From NCBI GenBank assembly GCA_963974935.1, contig CAXBEV010000001.1, forward strand, positions 248,001 to 312,000: a stretch of DNA of 64,000 bases. The letters are read 5' to 3'. Under the pieces are notes generated by a model that was not told the origin of the DNA, ran no database searches, and saw only the letters and a list, made by a program, of their open reading frames with translations. The position numbers and the translations under genes were made by a program. Below are positions 16,799-26,075 of the stretch, piece by piece. How positions within the stretch are numbered: the stretch's first letter is position 1; each line of letters opens with the position of its first letter. Origin of the DNA: UBA4479 sp963974935 (GTDB lineage: Bacteria > Pseudomonadota > Alphaproteobacteria > Rhodospirillales > Casp-alpha2).

Positions 16799-19240
16799 AT
16801 GGAACGTATGGATACGTCAATCGATGCCCTGTCCCCAAATGCGAGCGATGGTCGCGCGCAATCACTTCGGGATTCTATTCTTTATCATCTGATGTATTCG
16901 GGCGGTGAAGCGATGGTGAACGCCTCCGTCGCCGATTGGCGACTGGCGCTATCGCACGCCGTGCGGGACCGCGTTGTCGGCCCGTGGTTCGACACCGCGA
17001 AGAAGGTCATGGGCGAAGATCGTAAGCGGGTTTATTACCTGTCGATGGAATTTCTGATTGGCCGCTTGATCGAAGATGCAATCCTTAACATGGGCCTTGA
17101 AGACGAGGCCCGCGAGGCGATGACGAGCTTGGGTGTCGATTATGAAACCGTGATCCATGACGAGCCGGATGCCGCGCTCGGCAACGGCGGGCTTGGCCGG
17201 TTGGCCGCATGCTTTTTAGACAGCATGTCGACGGTCGGCATCGCGGCTTACGGCTATGGCATCCGCTATCACCACGGCCTTTTCAAACAAAGCTTTAACG
17301 ACGGCTGGCAGGCGGAAGAAGCCGAAGACTGGCTGACCCAAGGTCACGCGTGGGAGTTTGAGCGCATGAACGCGGTCATCCCAATCGGCTTTGGTGGCGC
17401 GGTCAGCGAAGACGGCGGCAAAGCGACTTGGACGCCGGCGGAAACGGTATTGGCCTGTGCCTACGATACCCCGACGCCGGGCTGGCAGGGGCGTTGGGTG
17501 AACACGTTGCGTCTGTGGTCGGCGCAATCGACCGAGGCGTTTAATCTGGAGCCGTTTAACCGAGGCGACTTCATCGGTGCCGCCGCATCCAACGTGGTCG
17601 CTGAGACCATCAGCCGGGTATTGTATCCGGATGACACCACCGAGGCTGGGCGTGAGCTTCGGCTGAAGCAGGAATTCTTTTTCACCGCGGCCTCGATCCG
17701 CGATCTGATGCAGCGTTTTCTGCGCACGCACGATGATATCCGCCAACTGCCGAGCAAGGTTGCGATCCAGTTGAACGATACCCATCCGGCGATTGCCGGT
17801 CCGGAGTTGATGCGGGTTTTGATCGATGAACATGGGCTCGACTTTGACGAAGCCTGGACGATCACGCGCGGCACTTTGAACTATACCAACCATACCCTGA
17901 TGCCGGAAGCGTTGGAAAAATGGTCGTCGCATCTTATGGGCAACATTCTGCCAAGGCACATGCAACTGATTGAGCGCATCGACGATGCGCACGCACGTGA
18001 AGTCAAAGCCGCCGGCAAACGCCGCAGCGATGACGTGTCGATTGTGCACAACGACGAAGTGCGCATGGGCAACCTCGCTTTCATCGGCGCCAGACGCGTC
18101 AACGGCGTGTCGCAGCTGCACACAGACCTGATGCGCGAAACCGTGTTCAAGGAACTTCATGAACTCCATCCGGATCGTATCGTCAGTATGACCAACGGCG
18201 TCACACCCAGGCGTTGGCTGCGCGGCTGCAATCCGGCGCTTAGCACCTTGTTGGACGAGGTCGCGGGTCCTGATTGGGTGTTTAACCTGGAGCAACTACA
18301 AGCTATCAACGGATCCGCCGACGACGCTGCGTTCCGTGAACGCTTCCAAGCGGCGAAACATGCAAATAAACAAGCGTTGGCAAGTTATCTGAAAGAACGT
18401 ACCGGCATCGACGTCGACCCAAGCGCGATGTTCGATATTCAGATCAAACGTATTCATGAATACAAACGCCAGTTGATGAACATCTTGGAAGCGGCTGCGG
18501 TGTGGAATGAAATCCGCGACAATCCGAACGCCGAGATTGCACCCCGCGTGCGCATATTTGGTGGCAAGGCGGCGCCTGGCTATGCTATGGCCAAGCAGAT
18601 CATCAAGTTGATCAACGACATTGCCAAGACGGTGAACGCCGACCCGGCGATGGCCGGCAGGCTGAGCATCGTTTACGCGCCGAACTATAACGTATCCATG
18701 GCCGAACGCCTGATTCCGGCTGCAGATCTATCAGAGCAGATTTCAACAGCCGGCATGGAAGCGTCCGGCACCGGTAATATGAAGCTCGCGATGAACGGCG
18801 CGTTGACGATCGGTACGCTGGATGGTGCCAACGTTGAAATCCGCGACCATGTGGGGCCTGAGAATATCTTTATCTTCGGCAAGACCGCTGAAGAAGTACA
18901 GGCGACTCGCGATGCGGGCTACGAGCCATCCGCTGCGATTGAAGCCAGCTTGGCGCTGGGCCGTGTTGTAAAACAGATCCGCGACGGCGTGTTCTCGCCC
19001 GATGATCCAAACCGCTTCCACGGTTTGTTGGACAATCTGTGTCACCACGATTGGTTTATGGTGGCGGCCGATTTTCAGGCCTACTACGACTGCCAGCGCG
19101 AGGTCGACGCTGTCTGGCGCGATCAAGAAATCTGGACTAAGCGCGCGATCATCAATACCGGTTCAATGGGTTGGTTCTCGTCGGACCGGACGGTGCGCGG
19201 CTATGCGCGCGACATCTGGAATGCCGAAGCAACATTGTGA
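16799..19240 (+). CDS. glgP: Glycogen phosphorylase
   Basis: 813 residues, GT35 family at normal length. YYLSMEFLIGR, NGGLGRLAACFLDSM, KVAIQLNDTHPA, the KRIHEYKRQLMN segment and the PLP-site stretch EASGTGNMKLAMNGALTIGT are all present. It releases glucose-1-phosphate from glycogen. Two nearby in-frame ATGs (16799 and 16808) share an AGAGGA ribosome site, so the exact start is uncertain by three codons. It is followed after 6 bases by glgB. Confidence 0.94.
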   Translation: MERMDTSIDALSPNASDGRAQSLRDSILYHLMYSGGEAMVNASVADWRLALSHAVRDRVVGPWFDTAKKVMGEDRKRVYYLSMEFLIGRLIEDAILNMGLEDEAREAMTSLGVDYETVIHDEPDAALGNGGLGRLAACFLDSMSTVGIAAYGYGIRYHHGLFKQSFNDGWQAEEAEDWLTQGHAWEFERMNAVIPIGFGGAVSEDGGKATWTPAETVLACAYDTPTPGWQGRWVNTLRLWSAQSTEAFNLEPFNRGDFIGAAASNVVAETISRVLYPDDTTEAGRELRLKQEFFFTAASIRDLMQRFLRTHDDIRQLPSKVAIQLNDTHPAIAGPELMRVLIDEHGLDFDEAWTITRGTLNYTNHTLMPEALEKWSSHLMGNILPRHMQLIERIDDAHAREVKAAGKRRSDDVSIVHNDEVRMGNLAFIGARRVNGVSQLHTDLMRETVFKELHELHPDRIVSMTNGVTPRRWLRGCNPALSTLLDEVAGPDWVFNLEQLQAINGSADDAAFRERFQAAKHANKQALASYLKERTGIDVDPSAMFDIQIKRIHEYKRQLMNILEAAAVWNEIRDNPNAEIAPRVRIFGGKAAPGYAMAKQIIKLINDIAKTVNADPAMAGRLSIVYAPNYNVSMAERLIPAADLSEQISTAGMEASGTGNMKLAMNGALTIGTLDGANVEIRDHVGPENIFIFGKTAEEVQATRDAGYEPSAAIEASLALGRVVKQIRDGVFSPDDPNRFHGLLDNLCHHDWFMVAADFQAYYDCQREVDAVWRDQEIWTKRAIINTGSMGWFSSDRTVRGYARDIWNAEATL

Positions 19241-19246
19241 GGACGT

Positions 19247-21151
19247 GTGACTGATATTCGTATCGTCAAAGAACAAGACGCTTATTATATTTCCGAAGGT
19301 ACCCACAACCGTTTGTGGGAAGTATTGGGGGCGCACCCCGTTGACGTTGATGGCATCGCTGGTACGACGTTCGCCGTCTGGGCGCCGGCTGCGCGCAGCG
19401 TCGCTGTCGCCGGTGACTTCAACGACTGGCACGACAGCGCGACGCAACTCGTCACGCACGGCAGCACCGGCATTTGGGAAGCCTTTGTCCCTGGTGCGCA
19501 TGAAGGCCAGCGCTACAAATTTATCGTCACATCACCTACTGGCGACGTGCAGCCGTGGAAAGCCGATCCTATGGGGTTTGGCTCCGAGCATCCGCCCGAG
19601 CAGGCTTCGGTAATTCGTGAACTCGGCGGCTATGGCTGGAAAGATGCAGCATGGTTACAGGCGCGTGCGGATCGGCAAAAAGTTGATGCGCCGATCTCGA
19701 TCTATGAAGTGCATCTCCCGTCTTGGCGTCGTCGCCCGGACGAGGGCAACCGATCGCTGTCGTACAAAGAACTCGGCGAAGAATTGGTGCCCTACGTCAA
19801 AGACCTGGGCTTTACGCACATTGAAACCCTACCTGTTTCGGAATACCCATTTGATGGATCTTGGGGCTATCAGCCGGTCGGGCTTTTCGCACCGACGATC
19901 CGCCACGGCACGCTGAATGAGTTTCGTGATTTCGTCGAAGCCTGTCATGCAGCGGACATCGGTTTGATCTTGGATTGGGTGCCGGGTCACTTCCCGACCG
20001 ATCCGCATGGGCTCGGGAACTTCACCGGCAATCCGGTGTATGAACATGCCGATCCGCGTGAAGGCTATCATCCGGATTGGAACACGCTGATTTATAACTA
20101 TGGCCGGAATGAGGTCGTGAACTTCCTGATCGCCAATGCGCTGTATTGGTTTAAGGAGCATCACGTTGACGGCCTCCGTGTCGATGCTGTCGCATCAATG
20201 CTATATCGCGATTACAGCCGACGCGCCGGCGAGTGGGTGCCGAACGTGCACGGCGGTCGTGAGAACTTGGAGGCGGTCCAGTTCCTCAAACGCATGAATG
20301 AAATCGTTTACGGCGAAGACTCTTCAATCATGACCATCGCCGAAGAATCCACCGCCTGGCCCGGCGTGTCGCGTCCGACGTCTGAGGGCGGGCTCGGTTT
20401 CGGCTTCAAGTGGAACATGGGCTGGATGCACGACACTCTCGAATATATGAAGTTAGATCCGATCTATCGCCGCCACGAGCATCACAAGATGACGTTTGGG
20501 TTGCACTATGCATTCTCGGAAAACTTCGTGCTGCCGCTCAGCCATGATGAAGTCGTACACGGTAAGAAATCGATCCTGGGCCGTATGCCCGGTAACGAAT
20601 GGGAAAAGTTCGCGAACTTACGCGCGTACTACGCGTATATGTGGGCGCATCCGGGTAAGAAGTTACTGTTTATGGGCTGTGAGTTGGCGCAGGAAACCGA
20701 GTGGAACCATGATGGTGAGCTCGCCTGGGGCAGCTTGATGGACCCAAAGCACGATGGCGTGCAGAGATTGGTTCGAGACCTCAATACCTTGTATCGCGAC
20801 ACCCCGGCGCTGCACCAGTGGGATGCGCGCCCTGATGGGTTTGAGTGGATCGAAGGTGATAATCGCGATGAAAGCGTCTACGCCTGGGTCCGCTGGGGGG
20901 ATAAGGACGCCGCCCCGGTGCTTTGCATTTTCAACTTCACCCCCATTGAGCGCCGCGATAAACGCATCGGCGTATCGGCCCCTGGCATGTGGCGTGAAAT
21001 CATGAATACCGACGCGGAAATCTACGCCGGCGGTGGCCGCGGCAACTTGGGCGGCAAACAAAGCGCGCCGGTAGCGTCGCACGGTCGCGAACATTCTATC
21101 GAGATCACGTTGCCGCCGTTGTCGGGATTGATGTTTGAACTGAGTGCGTAA
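19247..21151 (+). CDS. glgB: 1,4-alpha-glucan branching enzyme
   Basis: 634 residues from a GTG start 6 bases after glgP. A CBM48 domain (WAPAARSVAVAGDFNDW) precedes the GH13 barrel, with ETLPVSEYPFDGSWGYQ, a VDGLRVDAVASML nucleophile region, IAEESTAWPG (acid Glu) and LSHDEVVHGK (Asp). The length fits the shorter GlgB class with a single N-terminal module. It forms the alpha-1,6 branches of glycogen. It is the last gene of the plus-strand operon and ends only 12 bases from the convergent gghA, with no terminator-like hairpin between them. Confidence 0.93.
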   Translation: MTDIRIVKEQDAYYISEGTHNRLWEVLGAHPVDVDGIAGTTFAVWAPAARSVAVAGDFNDWHDSATQLVTHGSTGIWEAFVPGAHEGQRYKFIVTSPTGDVQPWKADPMGFGSEHPPEQASVIRELGGYGWKDAAWLQARADRQKVDAPISIYEVHLPSWRRRPDEGNRSLSYKELGEELVPYVKDLGFTHIETLPVSEYPFDGSWGYQPVGLFAPTIRHGTLNEFRDFVEACHAADIGLILDWVPGHFPTDPHGLGNFTGNPVYEHADPREGYHPDWNTLIYNYGRNEVVNFLIANALYWFKEHHVDGLRVDAVASMLYRDYSRRAGEWVPNVHGGRENLEAVQFLKRMNEIVYGEDSSIMTIAEESTAWPGVSRPTSEGGLGFGFKWNMGWMHDTLEYMKLDPIYRRHEHHKMTFGLHYAFSENFVLPLSHDEVVHGKKSILGRMPGNEWEKFANLRAYYAYMWAHPGKKLLFMGCELAQETEWNHDGELAWGSLMDPKHDGVQRLVRDLNTLYRDTPALHQWDARPDGFEWIEGDNRDESVYAWVRWGDKDAAPVLCIFNFTPIERRDKRIGVSAPGMWREIMNTDAEIYAGGGRGNLGGKQSAPVASHGREHSIEITLPPLSGLMFELSA

Positions 21152-21163
21152 CGCGCGCGGACC

Positions 21164-23557
21164 TCAGCGAACGTAGAGGAGGCCCATGCTGTCACGGAGT
21201 GTGATCGGGCCGCCTAAATAGTCTGAGCCGATGGACGGCGTGCGCAGCGCTACCTTCCAGCCGTCGCCATCAAGACCCGGCACCGGCAATTGTAGCGGGT
21301 CGATCTCAGCGACCGGGCCACCTTCCATGTGCGAGACCAGATACACCTGCTTGCCGTCGGGGCCGTTACGAAGCGAGATAAACAGCACCGTGCCGTCGAC
21401 CGGTTGGCGATAATCGAAATAATCGTTCGGTTTGAAGTTGTCGCGCAGCCATGGGTTTTCCAGACGGAAATTGCGGAGCCCGACACTGAATGAGGTCTGT
21501 TCGTCGCTAAGGAGCGGCAAGTAGCCGGTGACGTTGCAGTAATCGTGCATGTCGTCCATCCATGCCCTCGCGATCGCTTTCAGGATTTCGACCGTATACG
21601 GGTGCGGGCCGGCGAGCGGCGGGTCCACCTCGTTCAGCAGCTTGGTGATGACGTCCAAATCGTAGTCGGTGACCTCAACCAGGGCCGGCAGAAATTCCAT
21701 GAACCGCATCAGGCTTTCGCGATCATCGAAACCCATTTCTTTTAGACGCGGGAACGCGGCGGGCATTGAATACGCGTAAGCATCAACCTGCCATTTGAGA
21801 GAAATCGATTCTTCCGCAACCACTTTCACGCCATAGCGGTCATCTTGATTGCGGATAAAGCCCCAGCTCGCGCGGGCCGACGCGTTCAAGAAATCCATCG
21901 GTACGCCTGGGAATGCGGCATAGGTAATTAACTGTACGGCTGGGTTGTCATAGGCTTTGTCGAGGATTTCCATCCGCGTTTCGCCCAAACGGGTATTCAC
22001 GTTGAGCTTTGGGTTGATCTGCGTGCCGCGCCTGAGCGTGTCATGGTTGGCGCAGCCGGAAATCCAGTTGGCGCCGTTCTGTACGATCTCTTTGATGCGC
22101 CACCACTTCGACAGCCAGAATCCGTACAGGAAGGGCGTGTTGTGTGCGAATGTGAGCGGCCCCCATTGGAAAACATCGTCGTCGCGCTGATTCTCAAGAA
22201 CGGCGCGGTAGGTTGATGACAACTCCCAGTCTTCTTGCGGCCAGGGGCGCCCGTCTTCAAAAATAAACCATGGGCGATATTGTTTGCCGCCGACGTTTTG
22301 CACGATGTCGGCCATGGATTGCAAATATTCATCGTCATGGCGAAGCCGCTCGGCACCAGCGTCCCAGTATTTGAAATCTTGCGCGCCATCGACGCGGACC
22401 CCGTCGGCGCCGAAGTTGACCTTGCGACGTTGCATTTCAAGTAAGATCGCGCGCACGATGCCGTGCCGATAATTGATGTTCTGGCCGTACATGTTCGGGC
22501 CGGTAAAGAAGTAATGATTCAGCGCATCCAAGCCTTGGTTGTCGCTATGCCCGAAGACGACGTCAAAGATCAGCTTGATTGGTTTGCCCGGAAAATTATG
22601 TAGCGCTGCGGCGAGGTCTGCGAGTTCATCTGGACGGCCCGTTTCAAGGATTGCCGGGTTCACAGCACCCATGCCTGAAATGACCACATCGTAGCCCCAG
22701 TTTGTGGTGTCGGGGCGGCGGACTTCGACGGTCGTCAGGCTGGCGTCGCCGCCGGTCTCGGTCCAAAAAGCGGGACCAGTTTCGTAGACGGTTGTCGGCT
22801 CGACGGGCAATAGCTGCACCGCGTCATAGCCCATAAACACGCGTTCAGCTGCCTCTGGTGCGATGTCGCGGTGAATACGCTCGGCCAAGTGTTCAAAATG
22901 GCGGGTCAGGCTGGCCAGCGTGCCGCCCAACGTTGCGGTGGGGACATGGATTTGTAGGATCGAGGTCGATGGCCCGATTTTGTGCGGTGTGCTGTCCGTG
23001 CCGTCTTTTAGGTTTTGAAAATATGGGATGTCGCGGCGGTCCCGCTGTAGCGTCTCCATGTCATAATATTCTGCCGGCGCGAAGGCGCCGAACGGCAACG
23101 ACATGGCGAGGGGGTCATAAATGCGATGCCATGCACCTTCGGCGTCGCGCCACGTCAGCGCGTAAAATGAGCCGACTTCATCACGAATGCCGGGCCACAT
23201 GCCTTCGACGGCAACGAAGGCGAATGCTTCATGACGGACGACCGGGACCAGACTGCGCTTGAACGGGATCGATTGTCTGGAAACGCTAAGGTCAAGCGGC
23301 TCAAGCGGATCTAGAACTTCGAGAAAAATATCGCCGTCCGGAACTCTACGCTCTTGTAGTTCGGGAATCCAAAAGCCTATTTCGCAAAGTTCACCACGTC
23401 GGTGCGCGCCGAGTTTACGCGCGATTTCGGTCCCCGCATCGAACAAAGTTTCCGAAGCATCGAGTGTTTCTTTGCACCAGGCTACCAAGGCATCGGTGGC
23501 GTCGTCGTGGCGGATGATTGAGTGGTCGGCGGAACCGACGCTGCCGTCAGCGCTCAT
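21164..23557 (-). CDS. gghA: Glucosylglycerol hydrolase (GghA-like, GH13-related)
   Basis: 797 residues. The middle is a GH13-like barrel: GADGVRVDGAQD (nucleophile Asp near 390), FIFEDGRPWP (acid Glu near 430) and SGCANHD (Asp near 503), with an unusual N-terminal beta-domain. The layout and the linkage to ggpS match the glucosylglycerol hydrolase family described in Synechocystis (Slr1670), which splits glucosylglycerol into glucose and glycerol when salt stress ends. The identification rests on motif pattern and context rather than an alignment; another GH13-type glucosidase or phosphorylase remains possible. It has its own predicted promoter with a palindrome between the -10 box and the start codon. 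Confidence 0.75.
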   Translation of the reverse strand: MSADGSVGSADHSIIRHDDATDALVAWCKETLDASETLFDAGTEIARKLGAHRRGELCEIGFWIPELQERRVPDGDIFLEVLDPLEPLDLSVSRQSIPFKRSLVPVVRHEAFAFVAVEGMWPGIRDEVGSFYALTWRDAEGAWHRIYDPLAMSLPFGAFAPAEYYDMETLQRDRRDIPYFQNLKDGTDSTPHKIGPSTSILQIHVPTATLGGTLASLTRHFEHLAERIHRDIAPEAAERVFMGYDAVQLLPVEPTTVYETGPAFWTETGGDASLTTVEVRRPDTTNWGYDVVISGMGAVNPAILETGRPDELADLAAALHNFPGKPIKLIFDVVFGHSDNQGLDALNHYFFTGPNMYGQNINYRHGIVRAILLEMQRRKVNFGADGVRVDGAQDFKYWDAGAERLRHDDEYLQSMADIVQNVGGKQYRPWFIFEDGRPWPQEDWELSSTYRAVLENQRDDDVFQWGPLTFAHNTPFLYGFWLSKWWRIKEIVQNGANWISGCANHDTLRRGTQINPKLNVNTRLGETRMEILDKAYDNPAVQLITYAAFPGVPMDFLNASARASWGFIRNQDDRYGVKVVAEESISLKWQVDAYAYSMPAAFPRLKEMGFDDRESLMRFMEFLPALVEVTDYDLDVITKLLNEVDPPLAGPHPYTVEILKAIARAWMDDMHDYCNVTGYLPLLSDEQTSFSVGLRNFRLENPWLRDNFKPNDYFDYRQPVDGTVLFISLRNGPDGKQVYLVSHMEGGPVAEIDPLQLPVPGLDGDGWKVALRTPSIGSDYLGGPITLRDSMGLLYVR

Positions 23558-23574
23558 GCATGAATCCTTTTATA

Positions 23575-23585
23575 TTGCACTGCAA
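23575..23585. promoter_or_regulatory. TTGCA-C-TGCAA palindrome at the gghA promoter
   Basis: Perfect 11-base palindrome 18 bases upstream of the gghA ATG (23557) and just downstream of the proposed -10 box, a classical repressor position. The core matches the 4920-4934 palindrome near galU. PhaR-like binding is inferred from the TGCA dyad pattern only. Confidence 0.4.
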
Positions 23586-23614
23586 CATAAACACAAAGAA
23601 CCTACCCCGGTCAA
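23586..23614 (-). promoter_or_regulatory. Predicted promoter of gghA
   Basis: On the minus strand TTGACC (23614-23609), a 17-base spacer, then TTTATG (23591-23586). The -35 box is strong and the -10 weak. It lies in the 104-base gap between ggpS and gghA and would let degradation be controlled separately from synthesis. Confidence 0.35.
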
Positions 23615-23661
23615 ATACCGCCCAAAGGCCGGCACCAGACCAAGGTCGGAGTCGCGCGCGG

Positions 23662-25140
23662 TTAGTGTTTCTTGATCTTATCGAAGACGGCCTGCTGGCC
23701 TTCACCCCACGCTTTGATATTGAGACGCTCAACCTTTTCTTTAAGGCGGCGCATGCGGGCCTGGCGTTCTTCCATCGGCATATCCAAAGCCTGATCGATA
23801 GCCATGTCCATGGAACGATGCGAGAACGGGTTGGTCAGCACCGCTTCGTCCAACTCAACAGCGGCGCCGGCAAATTCAGACAACACCAAACATGCGTTGC
23901 CAAATTTGCGTGCTGCGACAAATTCATGGGCAACTAAATTTAAACCGTCGCAGAGCGGTGTGATCCATGCGGTATCTGCGGCGCGGTAGTAAGAGACCAA
24001 TTCCGTAAACGGGACTTTTGATCCGATAAACGAAATCGGCTGCCAATCAAAGTTGCCGAAGCGCCCGTTAATGCGCCCGACCGCCTCTTCGATTTCACTT
24101 TGGACGCGCTCATAGGCGACCATATTCCGATTCGCCTGCACCGACACGAACATCAGACGTACATGCCCGATCAACTCGGGGCGACGCTCTAATAAGCGCT
24201 CATACGCCTGCAACTGCTCAATCCCGCCTTTGGTGTAGTCGGTACGTCCAACCGAGAGAATAAGCCTGCAACCGCCTAGTTCTTCTTTGATGTGAGCCAG
24301 ACGTTTTTCGGCTTCATCATTCTGTGCGACCTCGCGGATATAGTCGGTGTCGACCCCGACCGGCAGCGCGGACAGTGTGATGTCGCGACCTTGATAGCGG
24401 AGTTGCGTGACCACGGTTTCTTCGGACAGTGCCATGCCGTGCGTGGAAAATTCAGTGCGTACGGATTCTTCTTTGACGATCTCACAATCCATCAGGCTGC
24501 GTGCGGTAGAGGCAAAGTTGTTCACATAACGTGGAATGTGAAAACCGACGACATCGCAGCACAGCAGGCTGTTGATGATCTCGCCCCGCCACGGCATGAC
24601 ATTGAACATATCGGCGGCTGGGAACGGCGTGTGGTGGAAGAATGCAATCCGAGCCTTGGGCTTAATCTTGCGCAGATATTCCGGCACCAGCCAAAGGTTA
24701 TAATCGTGAATCCAAACGATGCCGTCGTCGGAAACCTCGGATGCTGCAGCTTCCGCGAACGCCCAGTTCACTTCACGGAAGGTCGGCCAATCCACCGGGT
24801 CATAGTTATAGCGTTCCTTGAACGAGTGAAGAATCGGCCACATCGCTTCTTTGGATGTGACGTGATAAAAACTCGTTACCTGTTCTTTGCTGAGGGCTAA
24901 GCGTGCGACGCGATATTCGCCAAAGCTGTCGTTGATGGTGACGACCCGTTCGAAATCCGGTTGTTCTTTATCCGATTGCTTCCATGCCACCCACGAGCCG
25001 CCGTCAGCGCGCCCAAAAAAACTTTTGAGGGTCGGCACGATGCCGTTGGGGCTGGCGTTATCCCGGTATTCGATCTTCCCGTCGACCTCGACTTCTTCAT
25101 AGGGTTGGCGGTGGTAGACGATGACCAGATCAGACGACAT
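23662..25140 (-). CDS. ggpS: Glucosylglycerol-phosphate synthase
   Basis: 492 residues from the ATG at 25140, with GGAG 9 bases upstream, one base after the TAA of the phosphatase gene. It is a GT20 (OtsA-like) enzyme. The opening LVIVYHRQPYEEV and SPNGIVPTLKSFF, then YHVTSKEAMWPILHSF, WIHDYNLWLVPEYLR, AFFHHTPFP, SVGRTDYTKG and CDGLNLVAHEFVA, follow cyanobacterial GgpS closely and differ from trehalose-6-phosphate synthase. It transfers glucose from ADP-glucose to sn-glycerol-3-phosphate, giving glucosylglycerol-3-phosphate for osmoprotection. Both substrates come from the neighbouring glgC and glpK. Confidence 0.88.
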   Translation of the reverse strand: MSSDLVIVYHRQPYEEVEVDGKIEYRDNASPNGIVPTLKSFFGRADGGSWVAWKQSDKEQPDFERVVTINDSFGEYRVARLALSKEQVTSFYHVTSKEAMWPILHSFKERYNYDPVDWPTFREVNWAFAEAAASEVSDDGIVWIHDYNLWLVPEYLRKIKPKARIAFFHHTPFPAADMFNVMPWRGEIINSLLCCDVVGFHIPRYVNNFASTARSLMDCEIVKEESVRTEFSTHGMALSEETVVTQLRYQGRDITLSALPVGVDTDYIREVAQNDEAEKRLAHIKEELGGCRLILSVGRTDYTKGGIEQLQAYERLLERRPELIGHVRLMFVSVQANRNMVAYERVQSEIEEAVGRINGRFGNFDWQPISFIGSKVPFTELVSYYRAADTAWITPLCDGLNLVAHEFVAARKFGNACLVLSEFAGAAVELDEAVLTNPFSHRSMDMAIDQALDMPMEERQARMRRLKEKVERLNIKAWGEGQQAVFDKIKKH

Positions 25141-25141
25141 T

Positions 25142-25927
25142 TTAGGGGTCTCCATTGGTGGAATACATTTTCAAAGCTTTAATGGCTTCGGCAATGCCGG
25201 CGCAGCCGTGGCCGCGCGCATGATGAACGTTGTCTTTGCCGCCGAGCTTGTTGAGCAAGGCCGGTTCGCTGTTGCCGACGGCGACGCCTTTCAGCCCGGT
25301 CTCGAACAGCGACAGATCGTTCATGGTGTCACCTGCGACCAACACGGTATTCGCATCGTGTTCGAGCCAATCAATCAGGCGCAGCAGCGATGGCCCTTTG
25401 CTGATGCCCTTAGGCAGGACATCAAAAAAGCGATCATCCGATATTAATGCATCGAAGCCCATCTGCTGCACGGTTTCAAGGGCAGCGGGGTGAAAGGTGT
25501 CGGGATCGTAGTGATAACTCATGCGATAACGGAACGGCGTTTCTTGTGGCGTTAAGCCCGGTGCTTCCTGCAATGCATCACGCACTTTTGCCCCGGCGTC
25601 GTTCCAAAGCGTGGCGATTTCGGATTCCAGCGGCGGCAATGGACGCACTCGCATGTCATTGTCGTCGATCTCGTCATGCACTTGGGCAATGGTGGTTCCA
25701 ACATCGCCGATGACGAAATCGGGCCATGGCACAGGGGTTGTTGTACATAATTTCTGAATGAAAGGCAGATCGCGGCCACTGACGAAAATGAGGCCGACAT
25801 CATCGCGATGGTCGTCGATCCAGCGATATAGCGCCAAACGCGCCTCTTCGTCGCCGCCTAGGAACGTGCCGTCTAAGTCTGTTGCTAGCACAAATTGCTT
25901 TTGCGTCTTAAAACCTGATGTGTTCAT
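25142..25927 (-). CDS. HAD-family phosphatase, probable glucosylglycerol-3-phosphatase
   Basis: 261 residues of the sucrose-phosphatase-like HAD type: motif I DLDGTF at 17-22, motif II FVSGRD, a motif III lysine in GISKGPSL and motif IV GDTMND near residue 197, with a Cof-like cap between. It is translationally coupled to ggpS (stop and next ATG one base apart), which argues that it removes phosphate from the GgpS product. In pseudomonads the same kind of domain is reported fused to GgpS (GgpPS); cyanobacteria use an unrelated-looking GgpP/StpA. Here it is a separate first gene of the operon. Substrate assignment is from context. Confidence 0.75.
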   Translation of the reverse strand: MNTSGFKTQKQFVLATDLDGTFLGGDEEARLALYRWIDDHRDDVGLIFVSGRDLPFIQKLCTTTPVPWPDFVIGDVGTTIAQVHDEIDDNDMRVRPLPPLESEIATLWNDAGAKVRDALQEAPGLTPQETPFRYRMSYHYDPDTFHPAALETVQQMGFDALISDDRFFDVLPKGISKGPSLLRLIDWLEHDANTVLVAGDTMNDLSLFETGLKGVAVGNSEPALLNKLGGKDNVHHARGHGCAGIAEAIKALKMYSTNGDP

Positions 25928-25980
25928 GACCCCTGATGTCGCCGCGAAACAATACGCCGATGCCCCATTTTATTTTTTGT

Positions 25981-25999
25981 CCGAACGCTAAACGTTCGG
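25981..25999. promoter_or_regulatory. Hairpin in the leader of the ggp operon
   Basis: CCGAACG-ctaaa-CGTTCGG, a perfect 7-base-pair stem, centred about 63 bases upstream of the phosphatase start and downstream of the predicted promoter at 26046-26075. No T-tract follows in the operon's direction, so it is not a terminator. It could be an operator or a leader structure. Confidence 0.35.
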
Positions 26000-26045
26000 T
26001 GTGAGTCGCGGAATTGTGTAAACGTGACAGGCAATCCCTCTCTGT

Positions 26046-26075
26046 ACTATATGGTGCGTTGCAGCATATTTTCAA
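26046..26075 (-). promoter_or_regulatory. Predicted sigma-70-like promoter of the ggp operon
   Basis: Minus strand TTGAAA (26075-26070), 18-base spacer, TATAGT (26051-26046). It begins 14 bases beyond the nth stop codon, so the glucosylglycerol operon has its own promoter and a leader of about 110 bases. Confidence 0.45.

Noticed and set aside
17216..18295. Minus-strand open frame of 359 codons opposite glgP
   Set aside because: Antisense shadow with no motif or ribosome site.
23662..25140. Annotation of the GT20 gene as trehalose-6-phosphate synthase OtsA
   Set aside because: The N-terminal and central motifs follow GgpS, and the neighbours are gghA, glpK and glgC rather than otsB or treF.
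25984..25997. GAAC-N7-GTTC resembling a LexA/SOS box near nth
   Set aside because: Alphaproteobacterial LexA sites are direct GTTC-N7-GTTC repeats, not this inverted form, and nth lies upstream rather than downstream of it.
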